The translations under genes were made by a program, and so were the position numbers. From the NCBI GenBank assembly GCA_037178675.1, contig JAYMGJ010000117.1, positions 1 to 56,192 on the forward strand: a stretch of DNA of 56,192 nucleotides, given 5' to 3'. Source of the stretch: Scleroderma bovista. Lineage: Eukaryota; Basidiomycota; Agaricomycetes; Boletales; Sclerodermataceae. Within the stretch, counting starts at the first letter, position 1. Every line of letters begins with the position of its first letter. Shown piece after piece: positions 11,101-22,380 of this stretch. The notes under the pieces were generated by a model, which saw only the letters and a list, made by a program, of their open reading frames with translations, ran no database searches and had not been told where the DNA came from.

Positions 11101-12950
11101 GGGGTCACATCAGTTGGATTCTCCCCTGATGGCACAAGGATTGTGTCAGGCTCAGATGACAACACTGTGAGAGTCTGGGATGCTGACAGGGGTGTGCAGA
11201 TGGGCAGTCCACTTCAAGGCCACACTGAGGGGGTCACATCAGTTGGATTCTCCCCTGATGGCACAAGGATTGTGTCAGGCTCAGATGACAACACTGTGAG
11301 AGTCTGGGATGCTGACAGGGGTGTGCAGATGGGCAGTCCACTTCAAGGCCACACTGAGGGGGTCACATCAGTTGGATTCTCCCCTGATGGCACAAGGATT
11401 GTGTCAGGCTCAGATGACAACACTGTGAGAGTCTGGGATGCTGACAGGGGTGTGCAGATGGGCAGTCCACTTCAAGGTCACACTGAGGGGGTCACATCAG
11501 TTGGATTCTCCCCTGATGGCACAAGGATTGTGTCAGGCTCAGATGACAACACTGTGAGAGTCTGGGATGCTGACAGGGGTGTGCAGATTGGCAGTCCACT
11601 TCAAGGCCACACTTCTGAGGTCACATCAGTTTCATTCTCCCCTGATGGCACAAGGATTGTGTCAGGCTCATATGACAACACTGTGAGAGTCTGGGATGCT
11701 GACAGGGGTGTCCAGATTGGCAGTCCACTTCAAGGCCACACTGGGGGGGTCACATCAGTTGGATTCTCCCCTGATGGCACAAGGATTGTGTCAGGCTCAG
11801 GTGACAACACTGTGAGAGTCTGGGATGCTGACAGGGGTGTGCAGATTGGCAGTCCACTTCAAGGCCACACTGAGGAGGTCACATCAGTTGGATTCTCCCC
11901 TGATGGCACAAGGATTGTGTCAGGCTCAGATGACAACACTGTGAGAGTCTGGGATGCTGACAGGGGTGTGCAGATTGGCAGTCCACTTCAAGGCCACACT
12001 GAGGGGGTCACATCAGTTGGATTCTCCCCTGATGGCACAAGGATTGTGTCAGGCTCAGATGACAACACTGTGAGAGTCTGGGATGCTGACAGGGGTGTGC
12101 AGATTGGCAGTCCACTTCAAGGCCACACTGAGGGGGTCACATCAGTTGGATTCTCCCCTGATGGCACAAGGATTGTGTCAGGCTCAGATGACAACACTGT
12201 GAGAGTCTGGGATGCTGACAGGGGTGTGCAGATTGGCAGTCCACTTCAAGGCCACACTGATGTGGTCACATCAGTTGGATTCTCCCCTGATGGCACAAGG
12301 ATTGTGTCAGGCTCAGGTGACAACACTGTGAGAGTCTGGGATGCTGACAGGGGTGTCCAGATTGGCAGTCCACTTCAAGGCCACATTAACTGGGTCACAT
12401 CAGTTGGATTCTCCCCTGATGGCACAAGGATCATGTCAGGCTCAGATGACATGACTGTGCAAGTCTGGGATGCTAACAAAGAGGTCAGAATCATCAATGA
12501 TGCTCAAGTGTCCCCTCCATCAAATGAATGCTACATTTCTTCTTCACACAATGGTGAGCATACTACTCTTCAACTTATTGTTACAAGTATTCATTTCCAT
12601 ATAATACAGTGGATCATGATATGCATGCTACTTTGCACAGTGATACATGGCAGAATCTCATCTCACATCATTCAATTAGATTCTCTTCTGTGCCATCTCA
12701 TGCATTGCATGACAGAGAGAGAGAGCTTTGTTTCCATGATAAACAGCCCTTCCACCAATGCATTAGACTTGATGAAGATGGATGGATTAGAGGCCTACAT
12801 GGCCAGTTGCTTCTCTGGGTGCCTGCTGGCACAAGAGATCCATTCTATAATCCACATACCAGGTTAATTATGCCAAGGGGCAGTAGTGTAGAGCTGGACC
12901 TCAGTCAAATGGCATATGGGTCCAAGTGGCAAGAATGCTTTGAGCCTTGA
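8116..12950 (+). CDS. NACHT-WD40 NLR (STAND) protein, intact, 1501 aa
   Basis: Seven exons: 8116-8193, 8259-8492, 8546-8596, 8643-8835, 8889-10543, 10600-12553 and 12610-12950, with six GT-AG introns of 46-65 nt, all in phase. The start ATG gives MGKLERLKNLL. Residues 1 to about 270 form a helical N-terminal region of unassigned type. The NACHT domain has Walker A (SQAGRGKS, about 288-294) and Walker B (VVVVIDALDES, about 385-396). Thirteen 43-residue WD40 repeats start at residue 815, followed by a conserved-looking tail (WIRGLHGQLLLWVPAG). Proteins of this architecture (HET-E/HNWD type) sense non-self through the repeats and trigger cell death or incompatibility. It is the only gene in the left third without a lesion. 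From mid-exon 5 onward it contains no CpG. The N-terminal effector class is not recognised. Confidence 0.88.
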
Positions 12951-13494
12951 CAATTCCATTGTTGCTTCTGAAGTTGGCAATTGATGTTCATGTGTTTGTT
13001 ACTTATACTTTGTGTTTGTTTCAATCTTAGTTATTGTCCTGCAACACTGACATGTTCTACTAGTCATCAGCTTCTTCCTTGTATATGCATGTGGCTTCTC
13101 ATCTTGACAAAGTGTGACACTGTGAGAATGGTGTTGGACATGTGTAGGTAGTACACCATTTATGAAGTCTGTTATTGCAAGGCACAGCATTGGATGGAGA
13201 CTCAATTGCAACTCTTATAGTTGTAATAGGGTGCATCAATATAGACCTTTTATGAAAATATCATGACACTCCATAAGAATATGACAAGTACTGAGAGAAG
13301 TTTTGTTTGCAAGGTCAGATGTACAGGCAAGTTTACATGCACCAAATATTACCTTAAACCATGAACATCATGAAATCATCACACCAATACCTGCAGTGCC
13401 ATAGAAAGCACCAGGACAGCAATGACCTTTGATTCACATATCTCCCACAAAGATTCAATTGAGGTATGGCATCCTATCACTTCTCTAACCCTGT
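10370..13494. other. CpG-free block
   Basis: Reading both strands I find no CG dinucleotide from 10370 to 13494, although CpG is common just before (NACHT exon) and after (BUB3 copy C). The block spans the end of exon 5, two introns, all WD40 repeats and about 540 bp of 3' flank. All arginines in the repeats use AGA or AGG. The 12951-13484 part has no gene. This fits long-term cytosine methylation and deamination, or a separate origin for this half. Confidence 0.85.
10831..12502 (+). repeat. 13 tandem 129-bp WD40-coding units
   Basis: Exact 129-bp spacing (10831, 10960 and so on to 12379). Internal units are almost identical in DNA. Variation is concentrated in the codons after GHT (EG, EE, SE, GG, DV, SG) and at one position after SGS (D, Y, G, W). 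The last unit is diverged (GHINWV, IMSGSDDMTVQVW). This is the pattern of concerted evolution known in fungal HNWD genes. Confidence 0.95.
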
Positions 13495-14925
13495 CGAGGC
13501 TTCAAAGAACAGAACTTCAGTTCCATGCATCACCCACCCCACAGCACATTTACTCACCTTAACCTCATCACCCGTCCTACACACCCACACCGCTGGCCTC
13601 TCTGCATTCTTCGCGCCCTCCTCCCCTTCGTCCCAGGTATAGCTGACACCCACCGCAAGTCTTGTCCCGTCGCAGTTGAACACGACGGAGGGAATTGGAC
13701 CGGTGTATTTTGGATATTGGCGAAGTCGCTTTTTGACTTTGTGGTCCCAGATTGAGACAGTGCCATCTGAGCCTGCTGATGCAAAGGTGTTGTATCTGGC
13801 GAGTGGATGCGAATAAGTAGACATAAAGACGTGAAGACATGGATAGGGCATGGCGGAGAAGGTGGGGGACGTACACAGGATGGAAAGCAAGCGCGTTAAC
13901 CGGCCACACGTGGTCTACATCATCAATCGTCTGTCTGTGGCACTTGAATGCATATTTCTGGTCTTGGACCTCTGGACTTGGGTCAAAGTATTCTACACCG
14001 ATCCAGCCTTCGACTGAGCCGATCGCATAGCCTGTGTCCCATGTACATCAGCATCAGTCATTGCACTCGCCTGAAAATGATAAATTGAAGAACGGGAAAA
14101 GAAACCACCTTTTCCGTCCGCCATACAGGCCAGACTCCGCGTCATAAACTTCAAACTACTCTCCCTCGTCTGCACAGGCTCCCCCATTTTCCTGATATCG
14201 TAGATATGAAATAGGCGACTCGCCATGCCCACAACGAGTGTACTGTTGACGAGGTCGAGGTGGTAGACACACTCCGGAAGGGCGTGTGTTGATACGGCTG
14301 TGTCTGCGTTGGCGTTCGAAGTACCGGCGGCAGCATGGGGATCCCAGAATTTGAGCGAGAAATCCCATGAGCCGGTGATGAGCACGTCTAGGGATCAATG
14401 AGCTCCTCTGTGAATCAAAGAGACAATTAGGGCAGAGAGCCAGGCATACTTTGTTCCCTTGCAAAGTTTATCGCAGACACCACATTAGAATGGTTCCCCA
14501 ACTACACCATTCTCTCCGTCTTGAGATCGAGTCTAGCACCGTCATCGTACGTGCACGCGTCAGCAGGGAGACAAAAGTAAATTGAGGTATAAATGTGCAC
14601 TCGCGTACTCCATTATCAAGCCCTCTGCAAAACGCTCTTGCAGGCTCTCCAAAAGCACATGCCAGTACCACCGCTCGATGGTCGAATTTCGCTTTTTGCT
14701 CGTTTGAAGCGACATCGTAGAAACGCACGGTCTAGTATCACCATTTGTCAGAAGTAATCTTTCCTTCTTTCCAAGAAGCGCTGTGCCAGGACAAGACGTA
14801 CCGTGTCCCATGCTGAAACAAGGAGATGGTCTGGATGAGAAACTGAAAAGTGCACTTGAGAGATACTGTCGAATGGTGGTGATACGAGCTCTATTTGATC
14901 TTTTTTATTGATAGCATTTTGTCAA
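13485..14925 (-). pseudogene. BUB3 copy C, near full length with a nonsense codon
   Basis: The best-preserved BUB3 here. On the minus strand: PPFDSISQVHFSVSHPD, an intron, TVRFYDVASNEQKAKFDHRA, then GVRE, an intron, LDLKTERMV and a TAG where copy D has TAC (Tyr), near 14489. It continues in frame to LGNHSNVVSAINFARE, an intron, NVLITGSWDFSLKFWDP, VYHLDLVNSTLVVGMASRLF, an intron, [20 protein letters not shown], an intron, [20 protein letters not shown] and a possible two-residue last exon at 13490-13485. The 5' exon and start are decayed. Intact Bub3 binds kinetochore MELT motifs and Mad3/BubR1 in the spindle checkpoint. With the stop in an early blade this copy is probably dead. Confidence 0.75.
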
Positions 14926-15326
14926 CGGATTCGTTATTCGATGCATAGACATGATGCATGATACTTGAAGCTTTGAAGCTTGTGGCTCCAAGACTCGCAA
15001 ATAGGCTGGAAGGTATCACATGATGCAAGTCACATGGGCTGTACTGTATAAATCCACCGCTGAATTGCAATCCTACAAGTACAAGGTACATACAACAAAA
15101 CGCACCAATTGAAAGGTAGACATGATAGTAGCAAGGTACAGTAAACAGGCATATGAAGAGTGAAAAGAGTAGAGCATGGACGGCATGCACGACAAGCGAG
15201 AACCAGTAACATTGGAGAAGAGAGATATCACGCTGAAATGTAAAGTGGTATTACACATACTTTGGAGGGCATCATATCGTGACAAGGATCACATTCCGTT
15301 CCGTTCCGTTCCACAGAGCGGACACA

Positions 15327-16989
15327 TCACTGGTACTTGGCCGTTGCAGGCCCATAGCCAGGACACACACGCACGAGGTCGAGCTCAGCGACTGTGCCGC
15401 CATAAAGCTCATCCGGGTGGGTATGCGCGTAGTCCACCGGCGAACAAGGTTCTGGTGTGTTGGCAGCCCCATACATAGCCGCCTCGCCATTAGCACCGCA
15501 CGCATCGCCAACACCATCGCCCCATCCATACACGTCCGGCCCTCCAAATTCATTGATGAATATCGGCATCTGATCAGTATATGACTGGCAGGTTTCTGTC
15601 CAATGTCTTACGGGTGTGTACGACCATGGCCTGAAACAGTGCTCATAGTTTGCGAATGGAGGCTCTATCGCAACGGGGTGTCCATGAGGATGGGCAGGGG
15701 CATAGGGAGAGTCGTGTGTCCCCACTGGTGGGGGAGACGGAGGCGGAGGGCCGAGGAGATTATACGGCTATACCATTTACGTCAGTAGTCGATATCAGAA
15801 GTTGAACGAGGACTTACGTTATTCCATCGCGCAGGTGAGCCTTCGAGAAGAGGGGGAAGCATGAGCGGCGAGAGGTCGCCGATTGAGTCGAGGGTCGCCC
15901 CTGCGTGTTGGTGGCCAGCGCCATCCCCACCGCTGCTAGTGATATCTTTGTACGACGCGAGTGGGGTGTCGTACATATCGTATGAAACGTCGGCGAATAC
16001 GCTTCCGAGCGAGACTTGACGGGTTTGTGCTTGTGAAGGCGGCGAGTGTTGCTGGAGGTCCTCAGGCGAAGACTGGGATGCGGGCGCAGATAGGGACCGT
16101 TTGAACATGGTCGTGAGCGGGATCTTGAACCAGGTATCGACGGCATCAGGCGTCTGCGATTGCGCATGCGTACGAGCATCTGCGACGGTATCCTCAGTCT
16201 TATGCTCGCCTTTACCCGGATCGCCCTCACTCTGACCTCTACCCACCTCTCCCTTATTCTGATTCTCCCATTTCTTTACAGCATCCTCTAGATCCACGCC
16301 TGTCTTGCCCTCCACCAATAAATCCGCGATAATCGTACACCGCTCATCTTTACTTTTCTTATTTGCATTCGACTGTCCTCGTGGTCGCGTCTTTCTCCCT
16401 GACTGGGAATGTCGTCTCCGATTCGGGGAAGGGCCGTCTTTCACTTTGAGTTTGGCGAGCGCATTGGCTCCGGGACGGAATCGCCAGTCAGGGTACCTTT
16501 TCCTGTGTTCTGCCTGTGCAACCAGAGCTTTTGCCTCCCATATTTCACGTTCTTCGCAGGGAAGCGTCTTTCAGTATTTACCTGCACATCGCCATCGCGT
16601 GAACTCGTGTCTTTACCCTGTCTAGACGTGAACGCACCAATTATCTTTGAGAGTGTGCTGTGGTTCCCCTCGACCTTTTCTGGAACCTGCTGGTTCCAGA
16701 TGAATGATGATCTGAAAAGGATAAACGCATTAGGCGGACGAGGAATGTACGATGCGTCGCGTTTCTTGCTGTGGCTCGTGCGTTCTGGGCCACCATAGAA
16801 TGGAGTCTGAATGTCGAGAGGGTCAGACTCGCATGCGATGTCGGCGATGGCCGGTTCAAATGGAACGGGACATTCCCAGACTGGATCGAATGCGATGGTG
16901 GGGTCAGCGCTTAGACTGGTGATGGGAGTCATGTCGGTGAAGAACGTGTATGTCATCAGTGGATTGGGATTGTCGACGTGTGGCAGCAT
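15327..16989 (-). pseudogene. HMG-box transcription factor gene, copy C (nonsense in the HMG box)
   Basis: Full gene layout on the minus strand. Exon 1 (16989-16638) has an acidic/proline-rich start and IPRPPNAFILFRSSF. The intron is 16637-16582. Exon 2 (16581-15818) carries the rest of the box, then a basic stretch NRRRHSQSGRKTRPRG and Ser/Pro-rich sequence. The intron is 15817-15768. Exon 3 (15767-15327) starts PYNLLGPPPPSPPPVG and ends ATAKYQ. At 16573-16571 the box has TGA where copy A has TGG (KYW to KY-stop), removing the DNA-binding third helix and everything after. All other splice sites and frames look good, so decay is recent. The family resembles basidiomycete Pcc1/MATA-HMG-type regulators. 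Confidence 0.75.
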
Positions 16990-17149
16990 GCCGTCTGCAA
17001 GAGTCCAGGATGTTCATGGGTACCTTCGACTCCGCCATGATCAGTGGGGGGTGAGTACTTGAGTACTGAGTACTGAGTCAGGCCACTGGCCCACACAATG
17101 TGCTGCACGGGAAGGGTGCCCTCTTCAGCGGACACTCACGAGTGTGAAC

Positions 17150-17440
17150 TGGACGACGCGAAGCCGGTGTCGTGGCCATCAAGCTGGTCATCCACAAGGG
17201 TGTTTGAAAGTCCGATGCACAACATAGCTGAGATCTCCTCGGCTCCGAGGCGTTCACCAACACGCAGGGGCATTTCTCGCGCTCATGCCTTTCTCCAAGG
17301 CGCAGGTGTCGTTTCTGATATTGATCGCTAGAGTCCATGCTCGTCCCCCTCCGTCTCCCCCACCACACAGGACTCTCCCTACGCCCCTGCCCATGCTCAT
17401 GAACTCTCCATCGACGCGCTTTGTTGTACTGTACACTGGT
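17150..17440 (+). pseudogene. Inverted HMG-box exon 2/3 fragment, second copy
   Basis: Plus-strand counterpart of 1040-1240. It matches the end of exon 2 (including the segment CACCAACACGCAGGGGC) and the start of exon 3 of copy C, with an internal deletion. It precedes BUB3 copy D and forms an inverted repeat with copy C on its left. Confidence 0.6.
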
Positions 17441-17579
17441 AGAATTGCAATTCAGTTCCCTGGTGGATTTACACAGCCCATCTGACCCGCATCAGGTGAT
17501 ACCTTCCACAACCACACTGCAGAGTCAGATTGGAGCCCCAGGTGAGTCCATGTATCGAATACCGAATCCGTTTACAAAA

Positions 17580-18060
17580 TGCTATTAATCACAAAAGACC
17601 AAGCTAAGGGCTCAAACCTCCGTCATTCGACAGTATCTCCCAAGTGCACTTTTCAGCTTCTCATCCTAACCGTATCTCGTTTCGGCATGGGACACGATAC
17701 GTCTTGTCTTGGCGAAGCGCTTCTTGGAAGGAAGGAACGACACTTACCAGTACTAGACCATGCGGTTCTACGATGTTGCTGCAAACGAGCAACAAGCGAA
17801 ATTCAACCATCGAGCGGCGGTACTGACGCGTGCTTTCGGAGATGACACTAGGGCGTTTAGTGGAGGGCTCGATAATAGAGTGCGCGGGTGCATACTTATG
17901 TCTCGATTTCCTTGTCTCCCCGCTGACATGCACGCGTGACGGTGCTAGACTCGATTTCGAGACGGAGAAAATGATATACCTGGGGAACCATTCCGATGCG
18001 GTGTCTACGATGAACTTTGCAAGGGAGCAAAATATGCCCAATCACCTGATGCTACAGCCG
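17580..18060 (+). pseudogene. BUB3 fragment, copy D (5' exons)
   Basis: Plus-strand BUB3 5' part: the HFSASHP segment, an intron, MRFYDVAANEQQAKFNHRA, the ARAF/SGG-LDN region, an intron (about 17889-17948), then LDFETEKMIYLGNHSDAVST and FAREQN. Similarity ends at about 18040. It retains the TAC codon that is TAG in copy C, but it lacks all later blades and its first exon is frame-damaged. It supplies the reference for reading the other copies. Confidence 0.7.
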
Positions 18061-18146
18061 TCAGCACATGTCCGCTCGCTCGCGAGCTCAGAGGTAGTCG
18101 ACCCTGGCTTTTGTCCTATATGCAGCCATCGCGACAGTACTCCCGC

Positions 18147-18660
18147 TCAGCACATGCGCACGGGTGTTCCTACGTGCACCCGCGAACCCGCTGTCTGAAT
18201 GTATGGATCTGGATGAAACTTCCTGCACCGAGCGTGTAGGACGAAGAAGATGGCCACTACCAAGGATATGGCAGCGACTGCGCCTACAGAGCCGTCGACG
18301 ATGCCCGCGGTGTTGTTTGTTGCTGACAGTGTACTCGATTGGGTAGGAAAGTGCCAAGGAGCGATGAACGCGAGCGTTGGGGAAGAGGGAGGAAAGATGG
18401 ATTACGGTGAATAGGTAGACGGGGCAGGGGCAGTCGTACTTGGAGGTTGAGCAGGGGGGAAGAGATGTAAATGACATTGATGAAGGCGCTGATACTGAAA
18501 CTTCCGGATAGGCTGTGGTGGGAAACTTTGACGGGCAATCCGGTGAAGCGGAGGATGAGACCCTGCATGAACCGGTCTCGACCCGGGCCATGAGTCGAGA
18601 CTCGGGCAGCAGTGGCCAACGTTTACACGGTGATCCGGGTATTTTGAAGGTTTTGGAATG
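18147..18660 (-). pseudogene. C-terminal fragment of a single-pass membrane protein
   Basis: On the minus strand a Ser/Thr/Pro-rich stretch (QPPSTTAPAPSTYSP, about 18450-18405) is followed after an in-frame TAA by STLSATNNTAGIVDGSVGA, the hydrophobic segment AAISLVVAIFFVL and a basic stop-transfer HARCRKFHPDPY. It ends at a stop at 18149-18147. This is the layout of agaricomycete wall-anchored or mucin-like type I membrane proteins. The upstream ectodomain is split between frames, so I call it a relic. No specific family is recognised. Confidence 0.4.
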
Positions 18661-18755
18661 CATTCATCAATTTCATTGGTTGGTTTACTTGTACATATCA
18701 TACATTATACCAATATCGCGGGCATTCAGTGTCGGTACATTTGACAAGGGTACAA

Positions 18756-21727
18756 TCACGATTGTGCACCAGAGAAGTTGGTTCGTGTCATGGGCTCCTT
18801 GAACTTGACTCGCTTTGGCGGTCTGTTGTCTTCATCATCCAGAGTACGCTTCGAACTCGAAGCATGGTTGGCATCGTGTGTAGGTCCGGTTGTATGATTT
18901 ACTGGTGATTCATATAATATTTAGATGACAACGTGAAACTGTCAGATCGATACATACCTGTGGCTGGATCCAAGAAACGAAGACAAAGACGATGCTCTTC
19001 GATCGGGTGCATTATAGCACGATACAGCTTGTCTGCATGCTCCGCACTCAGGTCGTAGATTCCTCTGTTGCGCTTCCGTGGAACCCCAGCAGGCCAATTG
19101 ACCAGTCCGAGTCCCTGCTTCTCCAGATCACCTTCTAGGGTGGACCAAGGAAGGCGACCATGGGATATGAAAACGTTGGATGACTCTGTTGGACCCGGAG
19201 GTATTGCATGAAGATAATATAATAGTTCACAATCACGACTTACTGAGCATCTCGAGGAGCCTTTCTTTGATCTGCTCGATCTTGTCATGTTTGGACAGAC
19301 AAATGAGCTGCTTATTGGAGTGTTGCGTTGGGCATGTTCGTAAGTCTCCATCACTTTTGATGCTAATGATACTTTGTTTGAGCCAAATGAAATATGGGCT
19401 TACATGGGACCCGAGATGGAGGAAACACCAGACGAGTAACTTGGGAGAAGGCCAACAGACAAGTTCAAACCAGTCAAGTCCACGTATCGAGTCTAGATGA
19501 AAGCGTTATAAGCAAAAAAAAAAATGATGTCCGAAGTACGGACCAACAAATTGAATTTCATAGCCAGCTGTGACTGCAACTCCTCCTTGGTAAGATTCTT
19601 GTTGATCATAATGTCTGTGAAGGCTTCCATCCCCAATAGATCCTCAGATACAAGGGGATTCTCCTTCCCAGTGGCGGCGCGATCCAAGGAAGAGTCAGAG
19701 ACACCATCAGACTCGTCCAATTCTTGATCAATATCCTCAGCAAGATCTTGTGTATCTGGCGTAAATTAGAAAGACATACCAGAATCATCAGAGTCCAGAG
19801 ACAAGTCACCTAGACTCGCAGAGAGTGCTGTGTCGGAGAAGAAGCGTGCAAAAAGAACTTGGCACCTTCGACAACAGTGAAGAAGGACATTTTTCTTCCT
19901 CAGGAATATTGCCACGGCCACGAAGGTTTTGAGGATACACAGCGTACTATGCGGCGGCAGTTCTTCACCAAATAACTCGGGCTCGCAATCAAAATAAAGT
20001 TCAGTGCAAAATGCGACACCTTCAACAGAAAGCTTCGGGGGTGGGTATTTAGTAAAGATTTCGAACCATATGCTTAAATTGTAGTAAAACATATCATGCC
20101 ATCCTCCATCATGCTTATCGTTGCCATTCTTCGGAACAGGAGGTGACCGAAGACAAGCAGCGACCCATGCAGTTGCACCAAAGATGACTGAGAGAGATGA
20201 ATGATCGAGGAGACCATGAGGGATGTCTATTGAGGTCGGATGCTCCGTGCATAGTGGAAGTCCAGCAGTGCAAGACAACCATCCAGCGCAATCTCGTAAT
20301 TCATCTGGAAAATGGTCATTTATATATGGCATATACGTAACATCTTGTGTGTCGGATATCACGAATCGAGACCGCAGTTGCTGTTCCACCCGTTGCCTTG
20401 CTCCTGGACCCACCAGTCTAGAAAGGAGTGCAGCCTTTGCGACGGCCAAGCTATTGTCGTCTTCGTCATACATATTAGCACGCAAGCAAAGGGCATCCCA
20501 CAGCGGGACTTTCGGATGTGTGCCTTGAACATCGAGTCGAAAGCTGTCGTAACGTGACTTGGCCCTTGGGAAATCCTTCATCAGAATAGGGACTCGAAGT
20601 AAAACGGTGGACACACCAGGATCGACAACGAGTGCAAGAGTAGTGTCCAATGGCCTCCATTGTCGGTGGCTTTCCATCCAACCAACTCAACATGTTGAAC
20701 CAGCATCGTACGCGTCGTTCTAACTGTTCTTGTTCCTGTAGGCATGTACATCCGTCCTTTGTAAGTTTCGTCCCCGCCACTTCCCACGCAGTGGAGTCCT
20801 GAGGAAACGCATTCCACGAATGATAAATGGCCCTATCGATACCTGACACCATATCGGACAGTTTAAACATCCCTTGTGGAGTGCGTCCCAGTTCGATGGC
20901 CAGATCCTTTACGTGATTTGAGTTGAAAATAAGCCAGAAAATGGCTGCGAGGCGTTGTTTTGGAGTGGCATTGCGGATCCGTTCATTCCGAAGATTTCCA
21001 ACATGACTGCGCAGGTGTCGCGACTGATTGATACGGCGACGTAGCGCCGACTGTGCATCCACCCAATCGCCTTTAGGAATTTCAGGCAACCAAAGCTTGA
21101 GGAAATCAGGACCAAGGTGCTCTCGAAGCCACTCTTCGTCTCCGTCCATCCAAAGCCACACATCGTCTGTGAGGTCATTCCCCTCAATCATTCGCATCCA
21201 CAGTTCCCGTGCTTTGGGGTGTAACCACCAATATTGTCGTGTCCCTCCATGAATGGCTCTGAAGATGACTGCGATCCGAAAATCCCCTCGAAGGGCAAGA
21301 TCATCTGCAGAAAGTCCGACACAAGCAATGTCGTCGGCCAAAATATTGCTACTTTGCCAGGGTTCGTGGTCCACAAGACTCTAGCTTCAGCGCCATGGAC
21401 GTACAGGAATGCTTATGATGCTTACCTGCCAGCATTACCAAGGTTTGGTTCACTTGTCGAATGTGATTCCGCTGACAGCAAACCTGCCCCAAGAGCCTCA
21501 GCGTATGGATCACTTGTCAATGACGGATGCGATGGTTCGGTATGACTGGACTGGCCATACACATGATCCCACGGTTGGGACCATCCAGGATTTCCAGCAT
21601 CCTTTAATGCTGCTGTGAGGACGTGGGAGCTCATGGGGTCGACAGTGTGGCCCGGGTCGTCTTGCGATCGTGGGTCCCATTGTCCAGCGCTGTGAGCCCA
21701 CAGAGCATGGTGGGGATGGTCCGACAT
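18756..21727 (-). CDS. Uncharacterised multi-exon protein (close to 900 aa), possible frameshift
   Basis: From the ATG at 21727 (MSDHPHHALWAHSAGQW) the model runs through exons ending near 21424, then GTRQYWWLHPKARELWMRMI, then ALVVDPGVSTVLLRVPILM, then an acidic segment (DLAEDIDQELDESDG), GLDWFELVCWPSPKLL, LGLVNWPAGVPRKRN, and a basic NLS-like tail (KRTLDDEDNRPPKRVKF) ending at 18756. The two largest open frames overlap out of phase near 20680. A 46-nt GT-AG intron (20700-20655) with a weak GTTCAA donor would restore the phase; otherwise it is a +1 frameshift. The proposed 24-33 nt intron near 19760 is also unusually short. I do not recognise the family. Several such agaricomycete proteins lie near mobile elements, so a transposon-associated role is possible. 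Confidence 0.5.
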
Positions 21728-22380
21728 CGCAAGATTGTCGAGTCGTTGCTTCTGTATGCGCTTTGGGAATGTTGGGACCACGATTGGCGCTGAGCAGACA
21801 CAGGTTATAACAAGATAGGACCGACCGCACTATCCGTATGCCGCAGTGCCCCAGTTTCAACTTATGCCGCCTCTCCACTGACGCAGCACTCCATTCCCGC
21901 CCAGGCACAGGCTCGGGACTCCTCGATTCTAGACCATCCATGGGATAATAACTGATCAATACATCCAACCCATTCCAATTAGCGAATCTTTCTGGTCTCA
22001 CCGCTTCCAGGTGAACCACCCACCCATGCAGGTGTACGATGAACTGACCAGCACCATGTCTGACACTTACAAACAGCAGCAGCCACTCCCGTGGTTGGGA
22101 TTGGGGACGAGATCGACAGGTGCGTCTTCTGAGAGGTGTGCGATTGCCTTCATCTATATACCTGTTTCTTTGTCTAAGTGTCCTTTGCCAGCGCAACCGA
22201 AGTGATCGTTCATGTCCTTGATCCATGACCGAAAGGAACATACGACCTGCCACCTACTAGTCCATAGCCACCAGCAAGGTAACCTTTCTGGGGGGATTCT
22301 CGCAAGTGCTACTGTTCGACAAATGCGACACAATTACATGCCGCCATCCTGGCAGGAGACGTCATCGATAGAGATATTAG
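21728..22380. other. Gene-poor spacer
   Basis: The minus strand has an exon-like stretch (LDVLISYYPMDGLESRSPEP, about 21975-21915) followed by a possible donor and acceptor leading into the gene at 21727, so that gene may start further upstream. Nothing else is supported. Confidence 0.25.

Noticed and set aside
10831..12502. CRISPR-like or satellite array
   Set aside because: The units are 129-bp in-frame WD40 codons without spacers, in a eukaryotic gene.
13485..14925. Functional BUB3 gene
   Set aside because: Most exons and splice sites are good, but an in-frame TAG and a decayed 5' end argue against function.
21510..22253. 247-codon minus-strand frame as a separate gene
   Set aside because: Its last part is out of frame with the better-supported exon beginning at 21727, and most of it is not protein-like; at best it contains an upstream exon of that gene.
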